Shown one piece after another: positions 1-13,873 of a stretch of DNA of 61,187 nucleotides (positions are counted from its first letter, which is position 1; every line of letters begins with the position of its first letter). Below the pieces are notes generated by a model, which was not told the DNA's origin, made no database searches, and saw only the letters and a program-made list of their open reading frames with translations. Origin of the DNA: Cupriavidus basilensis OR16 (lineage in GTDB: Bacteria > Pseudomonadota > Gammaproteobacteria > Burkholderiales > Burkholderiaceae); NCBI RefSeq assembly GCF_000243095.1, contig NZ_AHJE01000063.1, positions 1 to 61,187 of the forward strand. The letters run 5' to 3'. A program made the translations under genes and the position numbers.

Positions 1-270
1 CACCAGCAAACCCAGCGCCTGCTCGGAGCCGTAGCGATTTAGCGTGTAATAGCCCTGCAAACCCAGCACGAAGCCGACAAACAGGCCTGAAACCGCGATG
101 ATCACCAGCGACAGGTTGCCGACAAAGAAAATCTGGTCGCTCACCAGCCGGAAGCGGCGCAGCAGCGCCGGCGACATCGCCAGTACCGTGAAAAACATGC
201 GCGTGGCATGGCCAAGGCCGCTGACCGACTGCCGCACCGCGGAGCCGATGCTCGTGAAAAATCCCATCAT
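1..270 (-). CDS. mlaE: MlaE lipid-transport permease, 5' part only
   Basis: Inner-membrane permease of the Mla ABC system, which moves phospholipids between inner and outer membranes. Ninety N-terminal residues are present and the rest lies outside the window. An N-terminal amphipathic stretch is followed by a hydrophobic segment (VGNLSLVIIAVSGLFVG) and then LGLQGYYTLNRYGSE, which is typical of the MlaE/YrbE family. The ATG at 270 overlaps the mlaF stop by four bases (ATGA), so the two are translationally coupled in the usual mlaF-mlaE order. The family call is firm although the gene is cut by the window edge. Confidence 0.9.
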   Translation of the reverse strand, partial: MMGFFTSIGSAVRQSVSGLGHATRMFFTVLAMSPALLRRFRLVSDQIFFVGNLSLVIIAVSGLFVGFVLGLQGYYTLNRYGSEQALGLLV

Positions 271-1063
271 CGTCCCGCCCCGCTCACGAAGTCCTCGGCC
301 AGCGACGGCCCCGGATAGTGGAACGGGACCGGGCCGTCAGGCTCGGCATGGACGAACTGGTGCACGAAGGGATCCGTCGAGGCACGCAGGGCCTCCGGCT
401 CGCCTTCGGCGGCAATGCGGCCATTGGCAATGAAATAGACGTAGTCGGCAATGAGAAAGGTCTCGTTGACGTCGTGCGACACGATGATGGTGGTGGCCCC
501 CAGCGCGTCGTTCAGGCTGCGGATCAGGCGCGCGGTCAGGCCCAGCGAGATCGGGTCGAGGCCGGCGAATGGCTCGTCGTACATCAGCAAGGCGGGATCC
601 AGCGCGATGGCGCGGGCCAGCGCCACCCGCCGCGCCATGCCGCCGGAGATCTCCGAAGGCATCAGATCGCGCGCGCCGCGCAGGCCGACCGCGTTGAGTT
701 TCATCAGCACGAGGTCGCGGATCATCGACTCGGGCAAGTCCGTATGTTCGCGCAACGGGAAGGCAACGTTGTCGAACACCGAGAGATCGGTGAACAACGC
801 GCCGAACTGGAACAACATGCCCATTTGCCGCCGCACGGCGTACAGGTCATTGCGGTCGAGAGTGGGGATATTGGCGCCGTTGAAGAGCACCTGGCCGCTC
901 TGCGGCCTGACCTGGCCGCCGATCAGGCGCATCACGGTGGTCTTGCCGCCACCTTGCCGCGCGGGAAGCGCATGCTAAGGCCCGACAGGATTGGCTTGCC
1001 GCCCGCCGCATAGGCGAAATCGACAGCTTGGAGCTCGACGAGGTTTGAGGCGGATTCGGTCAC
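267..1063 (-). pseudogene. mlaF: MlaF ATPase, frameshifted by a deletion across the Walker A motif
   Basis: ATPase of the Mla phospholipid ABC transporter. A GTG at 1063 opens a frame reading TESASNLVELQAVDFAYAAG and on to RFPRGKV. The sequence then jumps directly to GGKTTVMRLIGG in another frame at about 940-952. The expected loop between them (VAVMGGSG-like) is missing, about 25 nt, and the junction carries a GGTGG microhomology. Downstream everything is intact: the signature SGGMARRVALARA, Walker B LLMYDEP and the switch His in IIVSHD. The longest unbroken frame, 267-935, lacks the P-loop and could not bind ATP. The missing length is 1 mod 3, which explains the frame change. Assembly error is more likely than a true lesion. 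Confidence 0.85.
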
Positions 1064-1215
1064 GTTGGCACCGTGTTAGGCAGTCCGCCATTATAAGGGC
1101 TACTACCTAGCGCTGCCCGAGGCAGTGGGCCGCAATCCACATCGGTTAAGCGCAAATAATTGTTTCATCACATTTGCGTTGCAAACTTCGCTCACCCCGC
1201 CCGTCAGGGTGCCGC

Positions 1216-2322
1216 TTAAGGCTCGGTCGGGCCGCCGGTTTGCCGCAGGATAACCTGCCACTGGATCGACTCCGAGCGGATTGCCGTCGCAAAGGCTTCC
1301 GGCGAATCCCGCAACGGTGTCAGGCCGGCCGCCAGCAAGCGATCCCGCACCTCGCGCTCACTCATTACGCCGTCCAGTTCGCTGGCGATCCGCGCCACGA
1401 TGGCATGCGGCGTCTTGGCCGGGGCAATGACGCCGTACCAGGCCCCAGCGCCATAGCCATCGACCCCCGATTCCTGCAGCGTGGGCACCGTGGGCGCCAG
1501 TTGCGAACGCGCCACACCGGTCACGCCGAGCAGGCGCAGATTGCCGCTCCTGACCTGGGCCTGTACGGAAGCAAACGCGCAGAAGCAAGCGCTGACGCGC
1601 CCGGCAAGCATCTCTTGCACCACCGCAGCCTCGCCCTTGGCCGTGACTAGCGGCACCCCGTTCGGCACGCCATGCACGGCATATTGGGCATAGAGGTGCG
1701 AGGGGCTGCCGGCCTGGCCGGAGCCGTAACTGTAGGACCCCGGACTGGCATTGACCGCCGCGAGCCATTGCTGTGGCGTGCGCATCGGCAGGCGCGCATC
1801 GATCACCAGGAACAGCGGCATGGTCGCGACCCGCGCCACCGGCGTGAAGTCGCGCACCACGTCATAAGGCACCGGCTCCAGGCCCGGCTGGATCAGCATG
1901 GTGGCTTGGTGGAACAGCAAGGTATGCCCGTCGGAACTGGCCTTGGCCACCACGTCTCCCGCGGTGGTGCCGCCCGCGCCAGGCCGGTTGTCGACGTCGA
2001 CCGGCACGCCGAGGCGCACCGCCAGGCGCTCGGCCAGCAGGCGCGCGACGGCATCCGGCACGCCGCCGGCCGGAAAAGGCACGATCAGGCGAATGGGCCG
2101 TACGGGAAACGATATCGGGCGAGTGAACGCTGCCGGCGTCGGGGTAGCCGGCACGGAGGCGGGCCGGGCCAGGCCAGGTCCGCTCGCGGCAAACAGCAGG
2201 CCGGCGAGGAACAGTGGATGCCAGACGTGCAAAAACAACTGCAGACAAGCCGGCATGACAGCGGGGTGAAGCAACTTCGCCTTACCTCGCCAAAGCCGCG
2301 AAACAATGCGCACTTCGGACAT
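1216..2322 (-). CDS. Bug-family tripartite tricarboxylate receptor (periplasmic)
   Basis: Extracytoplasmic solute receptor of the Bug/TctC family, 368 aa, abundant in Burkholderiaceae and often encoded without its permease, as here. A long N-terminal region with a hydrophobic segment (about residues 27-48) acts as signal peptide. It is followed by the family hallmark PIRLIVPFPAGGVPDAVARL and DNRPGAGGTTAGD, the conserved ligand-binding loops. I chose ATG 2322 over the in-frame TTG at 2325 because GGAGGAA lies five bases upstream of the ATG. No catabolic or transporter gene flanks it, so the ligand cannot be inferred. Confidence 0.85.
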   Translation of the reverse strand: MSEVRIVSRLWRGKAKLLHPAVMPACLQLFLHVWHPLFLAGLLFAASGPGLARPASVPATPTPAAFTRPISFPVRPIRLIVPFPAGGVPDAVARLLAERLAVRLGVPVDVDNRPGAGGTTAGDVVAKASSDGHTLLFHQATMLIQPGLEPVPYDVVRDFTPVARVATMPLFLVIDARLPMRTPQQWLAAVNASPGSYSYGSGQAGSPSHLYAQYAVHGVPNGVPLVTAKGEAAVVQEMLAGRVSACFCAFASVQAQVRSGNLRLLGVTGVARSQLAPTVPTLQESGVDGYGAGAWYGVIAPAKTPHAIVARIASELDGVMSEREVRDRLLAAGLTPLRDSPEAFATAIRSESIQWQVILRQTGGPTEP

Positions 2323-2528
2323 CAATTCCTCCGGGCCACTGGCATTGCCGTGGTGTCTTGATCGGCTGAAAAGGGATTAGCGAGGCAGTCTTTGTTTTAA
2401 TTGTCAGGTCATTCTACGAAGAATGCCCAAGGCCGCACAGACCACGTTAACCATAGCCGGGACAACCCTGTAAGCACGGCTGGGCGCGGATCTCCGGGCA
2501 TCCACGGCGCCCCCGGCCCGACCCCACC

Positions 2529-2534
2529 TATAAT
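2529..2534 (+). promoter_or_regulatory. Consensus -10 box immediately before the GNAT gene
   Basis: A perfect TATAAT ends nine bases before the ATG at 2543. Initiation at the usual distance would fall at about 2540-2543, which predicts a leaderless or nearly leaderless mRNA. No Shine-Dalgarno sequence precedes the ATG, in agreement. The -35 region (about 2506-2511) is weak. Confidence 0.5.
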
Positions 2535-2542
2535 CGCCCGTC

Positions 2543-3079
2543 ATGCGCGAATACACTCCTCGGCCCATGCGGGCCACCGACCTGCCCGCCGTGCTGGAAA
2601 TCCAGGCCCAGTGCTATCGCGGCATGCTGCTCGAGTCCGCCGCGGCCCTGGGCAGCCGCCTGGCGCTGTCGCCCGCCACGTGCTGGGTGGCCGCCGGCCG
2701 GCACGGCGAGCTGGCCGCCTATCTGTTTACCCACATGTGGCCCCAGGACAGCCTGCCAGCACTCGACGGTGTGCTGGCGCGGCATTGGGAACGCGGCGGC
2801 GAGCCGGCCGGCACGCTGACCTGGTTCGTACACGATATGGCGGTGGCGCCCGCCGGCCAGGGCAAAGGCCTGGCGCCAACGCTCTACGCCGCGGCCCGAG
2901 CGGCCGCGCTCGATGCCGGATTGCGCTCGTCGCGGCTGGTCGCCGTGCAATCGGCGGCGGCATGGTGGCGCAGACTCGGGTACGAGAATTTGACGCCGGC
3001 CAGCGCTGCCCTGTCCGCCAAACTGTCGGCGTATGGCGACGATGCCGTGCTGATGGGCCGCACGTTGCAGCCAGACTGA
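2543..3079 (+). CDS. GNAT-family N-acetyltransferase
   Basis: Predicted acetyl-CoA-dependent acyltransferase, 178 aa, substrate unknown. The N-terminal RPMRATDLPAVLEIQAQCY is the usual beta1-alpha1 start. Motif A is seen around residues 95-120 as VHDMAVAPAGQGKGLAPTL, with the QGKG pyrophosphate-binding loop. A late WWRRLGYEN matches motif B (the xxxYxxxGF region). A second ATG at 2567 is possible if the leaderless start is not used. It stands alone, divergent from the Bug receptor and convergent with gltD. Confidence 0.8.
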   Translation: MREYTPRPMRATDLPAVLEIQAQCYRGMLLESAAALGSRLALSPATCWVAAGRHGELAAYLFTHMWPQDSLPALDGVLARHWERGGEPAGTLTWFVHDMAVAPAGQGKGLAPTLYAAARAAALDAGLRSSRLVAVQSAAAWWRRLGYENLTPASAALSAKLSAYGDDAVLMGRTLQPD

Positions 3080-3094
3080 GCGCGCGCCGCCATA

Positions 3095-3128
3095 ATAAAA
3101 AAACCCGCCCGGCTTGCGCGGGGCGGGT
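3095..3128 (-). terminator. Intrinsic terminator after gltD
   Basis: On the minus strand an ACCCGCCC / GGGCGGGT stem with a short GC-rich loop is followed by a run of seven T, about 45 bases past the gltD stop. The plus-strand side has no T tract, so it serves gltBD rather than the GNAT gene. Confidence 0.8.
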
Positions 3129-3172
3129 CTTGTGGCGCGATCAACGCGTCACGGCATCAGCACTTCAGCACC

Positions 3173-4636
3173 TCAACGCGGCAGTTCGGAATGCCCCATC
3201 AGGAAGGCATCGACCGAGCGCGCGGCCTGGCGGCCCTCGCGGATTGCCCACACCACCAGCGACTGGCCACGGCGCACGTCGCCTGCGGCGAACACCTTGG
3301 GTACGTTGGTGTGATACGCGCGATCGCCTTCGGTGCTCGCACGGGCGTTCTTGCGCGCGTCGGTGTCCACACCGAAAGCGCTGAGCAGCGAACCCACCGG
3401 GTTGGTAAAGCCCATGGCCAGCAGCACGAGGTCCGCCTTGAGGATGAACTCGCTGTCCGGCACTTCCTGCATCTTGCCGTCCTTCCACTCGACGCGGCAG
3501 GCCTTGAGCGCGGTGATCTTGCCGTTCTCACCAATGAATTCCTTGGTGGCGACCGACCAGTCGCGGTTGCAGCCTTCGTCGTGCGAGGACGAGGTGCGCA
3601 GCTTGATCGGCCAGTACGGCCACACTAGCGCCTTGTTCTCTTCTTCCGGCGGCTGCGGCAGCAGCTCGAACTGGATGATCGATTCCGCGCCGTGGCGGTT
3701 CGACGTACCCACGCAGTCGGAGCCGGTATCGCCGCCGCCGATCACGATCACGTGCTTGCCATCGGCGCGCAGCGCGTTGGGCTCGTCGCCGGCCACTTCC
3801 TTGTTCTGCGGGATCAGGAATTCCAGCGCGTAGTGGATACCGTCGAGGTCGCGCCCCGGGACCGGCAGGTCGCGCGGGACTTCCGAGCCGCCGGCCAGCA
3901 CCACGGCGTCGAACTGATCTTGCAGGGCCTGCGCCGAGATGGTTTCACGCGCATAGTTCTTGATACCGGCCGGCAGTTCGCCGTCGGTCACCATCACGCC
4001 GGCACGGAAGGTCACGCCTTCGGCCTGCATCTGTTCCATGCGGCGGTCGATCAGCCACTTCTCAAGCTTGAAGTCGGGGATGCCGTAGCGCAGCAGGCCA
4101 CCGATGCGGTCGTTCTTCTCGAACACGGTCACGTCGTGCCCGGCGCGCGCCAGCTGCTGGGCGACGGCCATGCCGGCGGGGCCGGAGCCAACCACGGCAA
4201 CGGTCTTGCCAGTCTTGTGCTTGGGCGCCTGCGGCGCAACCCAGCCTTCTTCCCAGGCCTTGTCGATGATGGCGTGCTCGATCGACTTGATGCCGACCGG
4301 TGCTTCATTGATGCCCAGCGTGCAGGCAGCCTCGCACGGTGCCGGGCAGATGCGGCCCGTGAATTCGGGGAAGTTGTTGGTCTGGTGCAGCACTTCGATC
4401 GCCGACTTCCAGTCCTGGCGATACACCAGGTCGTTGAAGTCGGGGATGATGTTGTTGACCGGGCAACCGTTGTTGCAGAACGGAATACCACAGTCCATGC
4501 AGCGCGCGCCCTGGATCTTCGCTTCGCTGTCGGACAGCGCGAATACGAATTCCTTGTAGTGCTTCACGCGCTTGGCTACGGGCTCGTAACCTTCGTTCTG
4601 GCGCGGAAATTCGAGAAAGCCAGTCGCCTTACCCAT
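3173..4636 (-). CDS. gltD: Glutamate synthase small subunit
   Basis: Beta subunit of NADPH-dependent GOGAT, 487 aa and full length. It takes electrons from NADPH through FAD and hands them to the Fe-S clusters and the large subunit. The N-terminal cysteine cluster CMDCGIPFCNNGCP binds [4Fe-4S]. The FAD fold is seen at VVGSGPAGMAVAQQLARAG and the NADPH fold at VIVIGGGDTGSDC. A C-terminal AAGDVRRGQSLVVWAIREG closes the FAD site. It lies 137 nt downstream of the gltB stop expected without the duplication, on the same strand, and is followed by a strong terminator. Confidence 0.97.
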   Translation of the reverse strand: MGKATGFLEFPRQNEGYEPVAKRVKHYKEFVFALSDSEAKIQGARCMDCGIPFCNNGCPVNNIIPDFNDLVYRQDWKSAIEVLHQTNNFPEFTGRICPAPCEAACTLGINEAPVGIKSIEHAIIDKAWEEGWVAPQAPKHKTGKTVAVVGSGPAGMAVAQQLARAGHDVTVFEKNDRIGGLLRYGIPDFKLEKWLIDRRMEQMQAEGVTFRAGVMVTDGELPAGIKNYARETISAQALQDQFDAVVLAGGSEVPRDLPVPGRDLDGIHYALEFLIPQNKEVAGDEPNALRADGKHVIVIGGGDTGSDCVGTSNRHGAESIIQFELLPQPPEEENKALVWPYWPIKLRTSSSHDEGCNRDWSVATKEFIGENGKITALKACRVEWKDGKMQEVPDSEFILKADLVLLAMGFTNPVGSLLSAFGVDTDARKNARASTEGDRAYHTNVPKVFAAGDVRRGQSLVVWAIREGRQAARSVDAFLMGHSELPR

Positions 4637-4649
4637 GTTGCGTCCTTGG

Positions 4650-9572
<4,923 letters not shown>

Positions 9573-9811
9573 CGTTTGCTTTGATTGGGATTGCGATTGG
9601 TCCACGGGCTTGATTCCGGTGAGGGCTGCGAGCCAGCAAGGCAGACCGGAACGGGGACCGCACTCTTCCACCGGGGCCGGTTGAAAACCGGGAACGGGGA
9701 ACCAGAGAGATAGCGGGGCCGCAGCGGCGTACACAGGCGTGACGCGCCGCACAATGAATGTGGGTGGAGTCGCGGTGCGTGCTTTATCCGTCTTGCCGCG
9801 ATTGAGCGCGT

Positions 9812-9836
9812 CGCACTTCACATGCTGCGAAGTGCG
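9812..9836. repeat. Imperfect-loop hairpin next to the RAYT gene
   Basis: CGCACTTC and GAAGTGCG form an 8-bp stem around a 9-nt loop, just past the RAYT stop codon. RAYT transposases are normally flanked by the REP hairpins they recognise, so this is a REP candidate. Only one copy was noticed in the window. It also lies in the gltB upstream region (9573-9837), where no further gene was seen. Confidence 0.35.
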
Positions 9837-9837
9837 G

Positions 9838-10560
9838 CTAGGCGTTGTCCGGCTCGGACTCCTCGCCAATCGCGGCGCGGCCTGCCGGGCGGCCCTTGGG
9901 CAACGGCTGCACGCGCCGCCCGCCCTGACGTTCAAGTTGTGCAAGAAAAGCCGCATCACCCAGGGGCCAGCCGCTATGCGCGTGACTGCGCAGCGTGGCC
10001 AGGGTCGCCGACGATAACCCTTCGGCGGTGACGGCACGGTAGTTGGATTGGCGCTCGAACGGCGTATTGCCGAGCGCCCAGTATGCGGAGTGATCGCTCA
10101 CAAAGGGACTGGCCTCAATGCCGGCGTGGTGGCGATAGCTGCTCCAGCGATCCCCCTCCGCTGAGCTCACCTCGCCAGCGCGCACGGCGTTGCCCTCCAC
10201 GTATTGCATGGCAGGCAGCATCCAGCTGGCGGGATCGAACACCGCCGAGCGGAAGCGGCCATCCCATAGCGTGCCGGTACGGCCGGCAGCCCGGTTGAAG
10301 TAACGCGCATAGCGGCGCCCGACGGCCTGCATGGTCAGGCTGAGCGAATCGGCATGCCGGGGGGTTGCTACCAGGTGGACATGATTCGGCCGCAAGGCGT
10401 AGGCGTGGATCGCCAGGTCGTGCTCCCGCGCGGCCATGCGCAGGCAGTCCAGGTAGTGGAGGTAGTCGTCGGTGCCATGGAAAACCGGCTGACGATTGTT
10501 GCCGCGTTGCAACACCAGCGCCGGCAGCGAAGCCGGGGAAAAACGAGGTAGTCGGGCCAT
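9838..10560 (-). mobile_element. REP-associated tyrosine transposase (RAYT, IS200-like Y1)
   Basis: A 240-aa single-strand DNA transposase of the Y1_Tnp/RAYT family. The N-terminal GNNRQPVFHGTDDYLHYLDCL and the HUH-like metal site HVHLV (in LRPNHVHLVATP) are diagnostic. These are followed by MQAVGRRYARYFN, which resembles the catalytic tyrosine helix, and GTLWDGRFRSA. RAYTs are domesticated relatives of IS200/IS605, found as single genes, thought to mobilise REP hairpins. No inverted-repeat ends or target duplication are visible, as expected. It sits between dgt and gltB on their strand. Confidence 0.88.
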
Positions 10561-10681
10561 GATGGGCGATGAGGATCGGCGAGAGGCGCTTGCCGGGCGG
10601 ATGGCTCAAACGGCAGCGATGCCCGATGATAGCCCAGCCGCGACCTGATCCGTCCCCAATTCTTCCGCCCGCCCTGCCGGC

Positions 10682-11818
10682 CTAGCTCCCCTCGTCAACC
10701 GCAAAGATGCGGCGGTGCTCCCGGATCGCGTAGCGGTCGGTCATGCCGGCGATGTAGTGCGAGATCAGCCGGGACTGGTCGCGGCCCTGCCCCGCCTGGT
10801 ACTGCGGCGGCAGCAGGCGCGGATCCGCCATGAAGACATCGAACAGGTCGGTGATGATGCGCTGGGCCTTGGAAGACATGCGCATCACCAGGTAATGGCG
10901 ATAGAGATGGCGGAACAGGAAGCGCTTGAGCGCCGCGGCCTCCTCGCGCACCGGCGCGCTGAAGGCCACCAGCGAGCCGGCAGCCCGCACCGCTTCGATA
11001 TTGCGCGGGTTGGCCGCGGCAATGTTCTGGCTGGTGGTTTCGATCAGGTCGACGATCAATGTGTTGATCATGCGGCGCACGGTCTCGTTGATCGCGCGGC
11101 GCCCGTTGATGCCGGGAAACGCCGCCATTGCCTCGGCCCGGTGGCGCCCCCACATCGGCACTTCATCCATCTGCTCGAGCGTAAGCAGCCCGGAACGCAG
11201 GCCGTCATCGATATCGTGGTTGTTGTAGGCGATCTCGTCGGCCAGGTTGGCCAGCTGCGCCTCCAGGGAGGGCTGGGTCCCCTCCAGGAAGCGCCGACCC
11301 AGTTCGCCGAGCGCAGAGGCATTGACGCGCGAGCAATGCTTGAGCACGCCCTCGCGCGTCTCGAAGGTCAGGTTGAGCCCGTTGAAGCCGCCGTAGCGCT
11401 CTTCCAGCTCGTCCACGACCAGCAGGCTCTGCAGGTTGTGCTCGAAGCCGCCGTGGTTCTTCATGCAGTTGTTCAGCGCATCCTGGCCGGCATGGCCAAA
11501 AGGCGTGTGCCCGAGGTCGTGCGCCAGCGAGATGGCCTCGACCAGGTCCTCGTTCAGGCGCAGGTTACGGGCGATGGAGCGGGCAATCTGCGCCACTTCC
11601 AGGCTATGGGTGAGCCGGGTGCGGAACAGGTCACCCTCGTGGTTGACGAAGACCTGGGTCTTGTATTCGAGCCGCCGGAAGGCCGTGCTGTGGATGACGC
11701 GGTCGCGGTCGCGCTGGAATTCGGTGCGCGAGGACGAGGCCGGCTCGGCATGCACCCGCCCAAGTGTCTGCGCGGAGCGGGCGGCATAGGGAGCGAGATG
11801 GCTTTCGAGGTCGGTCAT
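10682..11818 (-). CDS. dgt: dGTPase-like HD-domain triphosphohydrolase
   Basis: Deoxyguanosinetriphosphate triphosphohydrolase-like protein, 378 aa, which removes triphosphate from dNTPs. The HD metal site is complete: RLTHSLEVAQIARSI supplies the first His and AHDLGHTPFGH the His-Asp pair, with a further EIAYNNHDIDDG. The N-terminal RDRVIHSTAFRRLEYKTQVF is the family substrate-binding stretch. It follows aroB on the same strand after about 100 bases, the usual aroK-aroB-dgt order in beta-proteobacteria. Confidence 0.93.
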   Translation of the reverse strand: MTDLESHLAPYAARSAQTLGRVHAEPASSSRTEFQRDRDRVIHSTAFRRLEYKTQVFVNHEGDLFRTRLTHSLEVAQIARSIARNLRLNEDLVEAISLAHDLGHTPFGHAGQDALNNCMKNHGGFEHNLQSLLVVDELEERYGGFNGLNLTFETREGVLKHCSRVNASALGELGRRFLEGTQPSLEAQLANLADEIAYNNHDIDDGLRSGLLTLEQMDEVPMWGRHRAEAMAAFPGINGRRAINETVRRMINTLIVDLIETTSQNIAAANPRNIEAVRAAGSLVAFSAPVREEAAALKRFLFRHLYRHYLVMRMSSKAQRIITDLFDVFMADPRLLPPQYQAGQGRDQSRLISHYIAGMTDRYAIREHRRIFAVDEGS

Positions 11819-11852
11819 GCGGCAATCCGGTCAGGCGTGCGGCCAGGTGGCG

Positions 11853-11905
11853 GTGCGCCGCCCGGCCGGGGTTGCAAGGGTGCGCCGCCCGGCCGGGTTG
11901 CAAGG
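11853..11905. repeat. Tandem 27/26-bp direct repeat between aroB and dgt
   Basis: Two adjacent copies of a unit beginning GTGCGCCGCCCGGCC and ending TTGCAAGG (11853-11879 and 11880-11905) differ by one G. The repeat is non-coding and just after the aroB stop. It could be a recent slippage duplication or an assembly artefact. Confidence 0.75.
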
Positions 11906-11919
11906 CACAACCGATCGCA

Positions 11920-13026
11920 TCAGGCGACCGGCGCCTCGGTAGGCGGCCTGAGCACCGCGTGCTGCAAGGTAGCGCGCAGGTCGGGGTCCGGCACGGTGGT
12001 GATGAAGGCTTCGCCCAGCTTCCTGAGCAGGATGAACTTGATGCTGCCGGCTTCTGCCTTCTTGTCCACTTTCATCAGTTCGATGTAGCGGTCGGTGCCA
12101 AGTTCCGGCGCGACCACCGGCAGCATGGCGGCGCGGATGAGTTGCACCACGCGCGCGCGCGTTTCGGTGTCGATGAAGCCAAGCCGGTGCGACAGGTCTG
12201 CCGCCATCACCATGCCGCAGCCCACGGCCTCGCCGTGCAGCCACTCGCCATAGCCCATGCCGGCCTCGATGGCGTGGCCGAAGGTGTGGCCAAAATTAAG
12301 CATGGCACGCAGACCGCCCTCACGCTCGTCCTGGGCCACCACGGCGGCCTTGATCTCGCAGGAGCGCTTGACCGCCAGCGCCATGATGTCAGGATCGCAG
12401 GCGTTGAGCGCGCGGATATTGCGCTCGATCCAGCCGAAATACGCGGCGTCGGCCATGGCGCCATGCTTGATCACCTCGGCCATGCCCGCCGCGAGCTCGC
12501 GCTCCGGCAGCGTGCGCAGGGTGTCGATGTCGGCAATCACCGCATTGGGCTGGTGGAAGGCGCCGATCATGTTCTTGCCGAGCGGGTGGTTGATGCCGGT
12601 CTTGCCGCCCACCGACGAATCCACCTGCGACAGCAGGGTCGTGGGCACCTGCACGAACGGCACGCCACGCATGTAGCAGGCGGCGGCAAACCCGGTCATG
12701 TCGCCCACCACGCCGCCACCCAGGGCGATCAGCGTGGTCTTGCGGTCGGCGCCCGCGGCGAGCAGCGCGTCGAAGATCAGGTTGAGCGTTTCCCACTGCT
12801 TGAAGGCTTCGCCGTCGGGCAGGGTCACGGTGCGCACGGTCTTGCCGAGCGCCGCCAGGCTGGCCTGGAGGCGCTCGGCGTAAAGCGGCCCTACCGTCTC
12901 ATTGGTGACGATGACGGCATGCTGGCCGCGCACATGCGGGCGGAGCAATTCGACCTGGTCGAGCAGGCCGGTGCCGATATGGATGGGGTAGCTGCGCTCC
13001 CCGAGGCTGACTTCAAGGGTGATCAT
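11920..13026 (-). CDS. aroB: 3-dehydroquinate synthase
   Basis: Second enzyme of the shikimate pathway, NAD- and metal-dependent, converting DAHP to 3-dehydroquinate; 368 aa. The dinucleotide and substrate loops are visible at TTLIALGGGVVGDMTGFAA and GKTGINHPLGKNMIGAFHQP. Metal ligands are supplied by residues in EVIKHGAM, LNFGHTFGHAIE and GEAVGCGM. The ATG at 13026 (MITLEVSLGERSYPI) is preferred to longer in-frame starts because homology begins there. It overlaps the end of aroK by 14 bases, indicating coupling. Confidence 0.96.
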   Translation of the reverse strand: MITLEVSLGERSYPIHIGTGLLDQVELLRPHVRGQHAVIVTNETVGPLYAERLQASLAALGKTVRTVTLPDGEAFKQWETLNLIFDALLAAGADRKTTLIALGGGVVGDMTGFAAACYMRGVPFVQVPTTLLSQVDSSVGGKTGINHPLGKNMIGAFHQPNAVIADIDTLRTLPERELAAGMAEVIKHGAMADAAYFGWIERNIRALNACDPDIMALAVKRSCEIKAAVVAQDEREGGLRAMLNFGHTFGHAIEAGMGYGEWLHGEAVGCGMVMAADLSHRLGFIDTETRARVVQLIRAAMLPVVAPELGTDRYIELMKVDKKAEAGSIKFILLRKLGEAFITTVPDPDLRATLQHAVLRPPTEAPVA

Positions 13027-13627
13027 TGTGATCCTGGTCCTGCGCCGGGACATTGTCCGCGCACTCGCCGTCTGCCCCTTCGGGTTCTTCGGCGGCTACG
13101 GTGAAACCGGCCATTTCAAGTTGCATCAACACCATATTAGCAAGCTGCGCTACCGAAGGCTTGCCAGTCTCGATGATGAAATCCGCCACCTCGCGGTAAA
13201 GCGGGTCGCGCTCGCCGTAGAGCGTTTCCAGCCGCCCCTTGGGATCTTCGGTCTGCAGCAGCGGGCGATTGCGGTCGTGGCGGGTACGCAGCCACAGGTC
13301 ATGCGGGCTGGCGCGCAAGTAGACCACGGTGCCGCGCGCCTTCAGGTGCGCGCGGTTCTCCGGGCGCAGCACCGCGCCGCCGCCGGTGGCCAGCACAATG
13401 CCGCGGCGCTGGGTCAGCTCGTCGATCGCCTGCGCCTCGCGGTCGCGAAAGCCCGCTTCGCCCTCGTGCTCGAAGATGATCGGGATACGCACGCCGCAAC
13501 GCGCCTCAAGTTCGTGATCCGAATCGAAGAACGGGTAGTTCAGGCGTCTGGCCACGGTGCGGCCGACGGTGGTCTTGCCGGCACCCATCAGGCCAACAAA
13601 GAAAAGGTTCGGGCAGGTGACTGTCAC
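13013..13627 (-). CDS. aroK: Shikimate kinase
   Basis: Phosphorylates shikimate with ATP in aromatic amino-acid synthesis; 204 aa, slightly longer than the usual 170-190 owing to an acidic C-terminal tail. The Walker A loop is FVGLMGAGKTTVGR, the shikimate-binding DSDHELEARCG follows, and GGGAVLRPENR and the lid RNRPLL are present. It lies downstream of pilQ but beyond a terminator, so it probably starts its own aroK-aroB-dgt transcript from the 13628-13813 gap. Confidence 0.95.
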   Translation of the reverse strand: MTVTCPNLFFVGLMGAGKTTVGRTVARRLNYPFFDSDHELEARCGVRIPIIFEHEGEAGFRDREAQAIDELTQRRGIVLATGGGAVLRPENRAHLKARGTVVYLRASPHDLWLRTRHDRNRPLLQTEDPKGRLETLYGERDPLYREVADFIIETGKPSVAQLANMVLMQLEMAGFTVAAEEPEGADGECADNVPAQDQDHNDHP

Positions 13628-13813
13628 TGGCGTGTCGGGCGGGAGCCGGGTCTCTGGCCGGTCCTCGCGGTGGAAAACTGCATCATCTTCTTATGTTGGG
13701 ACGATCCGGGCAAGTGGCGCGGCGCAATCGGCACAAGGCAACCCGCCTCGCGACACGCATTGCGCGCGCGCCACATGGACCCTCGCCCAACCTCTCTAGC
13801 CCGCCTGGACAAT

Positions 13814-13841
13814 AAAAAAAGCCGCATCGAAACGATGCGGC
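13814..13841 (-). terminator. Intrinsic terminator after pilQ
   Basis: GCCGCATCG and CGATGCGGC pair around a 3-nt loop. On the minus strand the stem is followed by seven T. It closes the pilMNOPQ operon and separates it from aroK. Confidence 0.85.
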
Positions 13842-13873
13842 CTGCCAGTCTACTGCATCCGGCGCGAGCGAGG

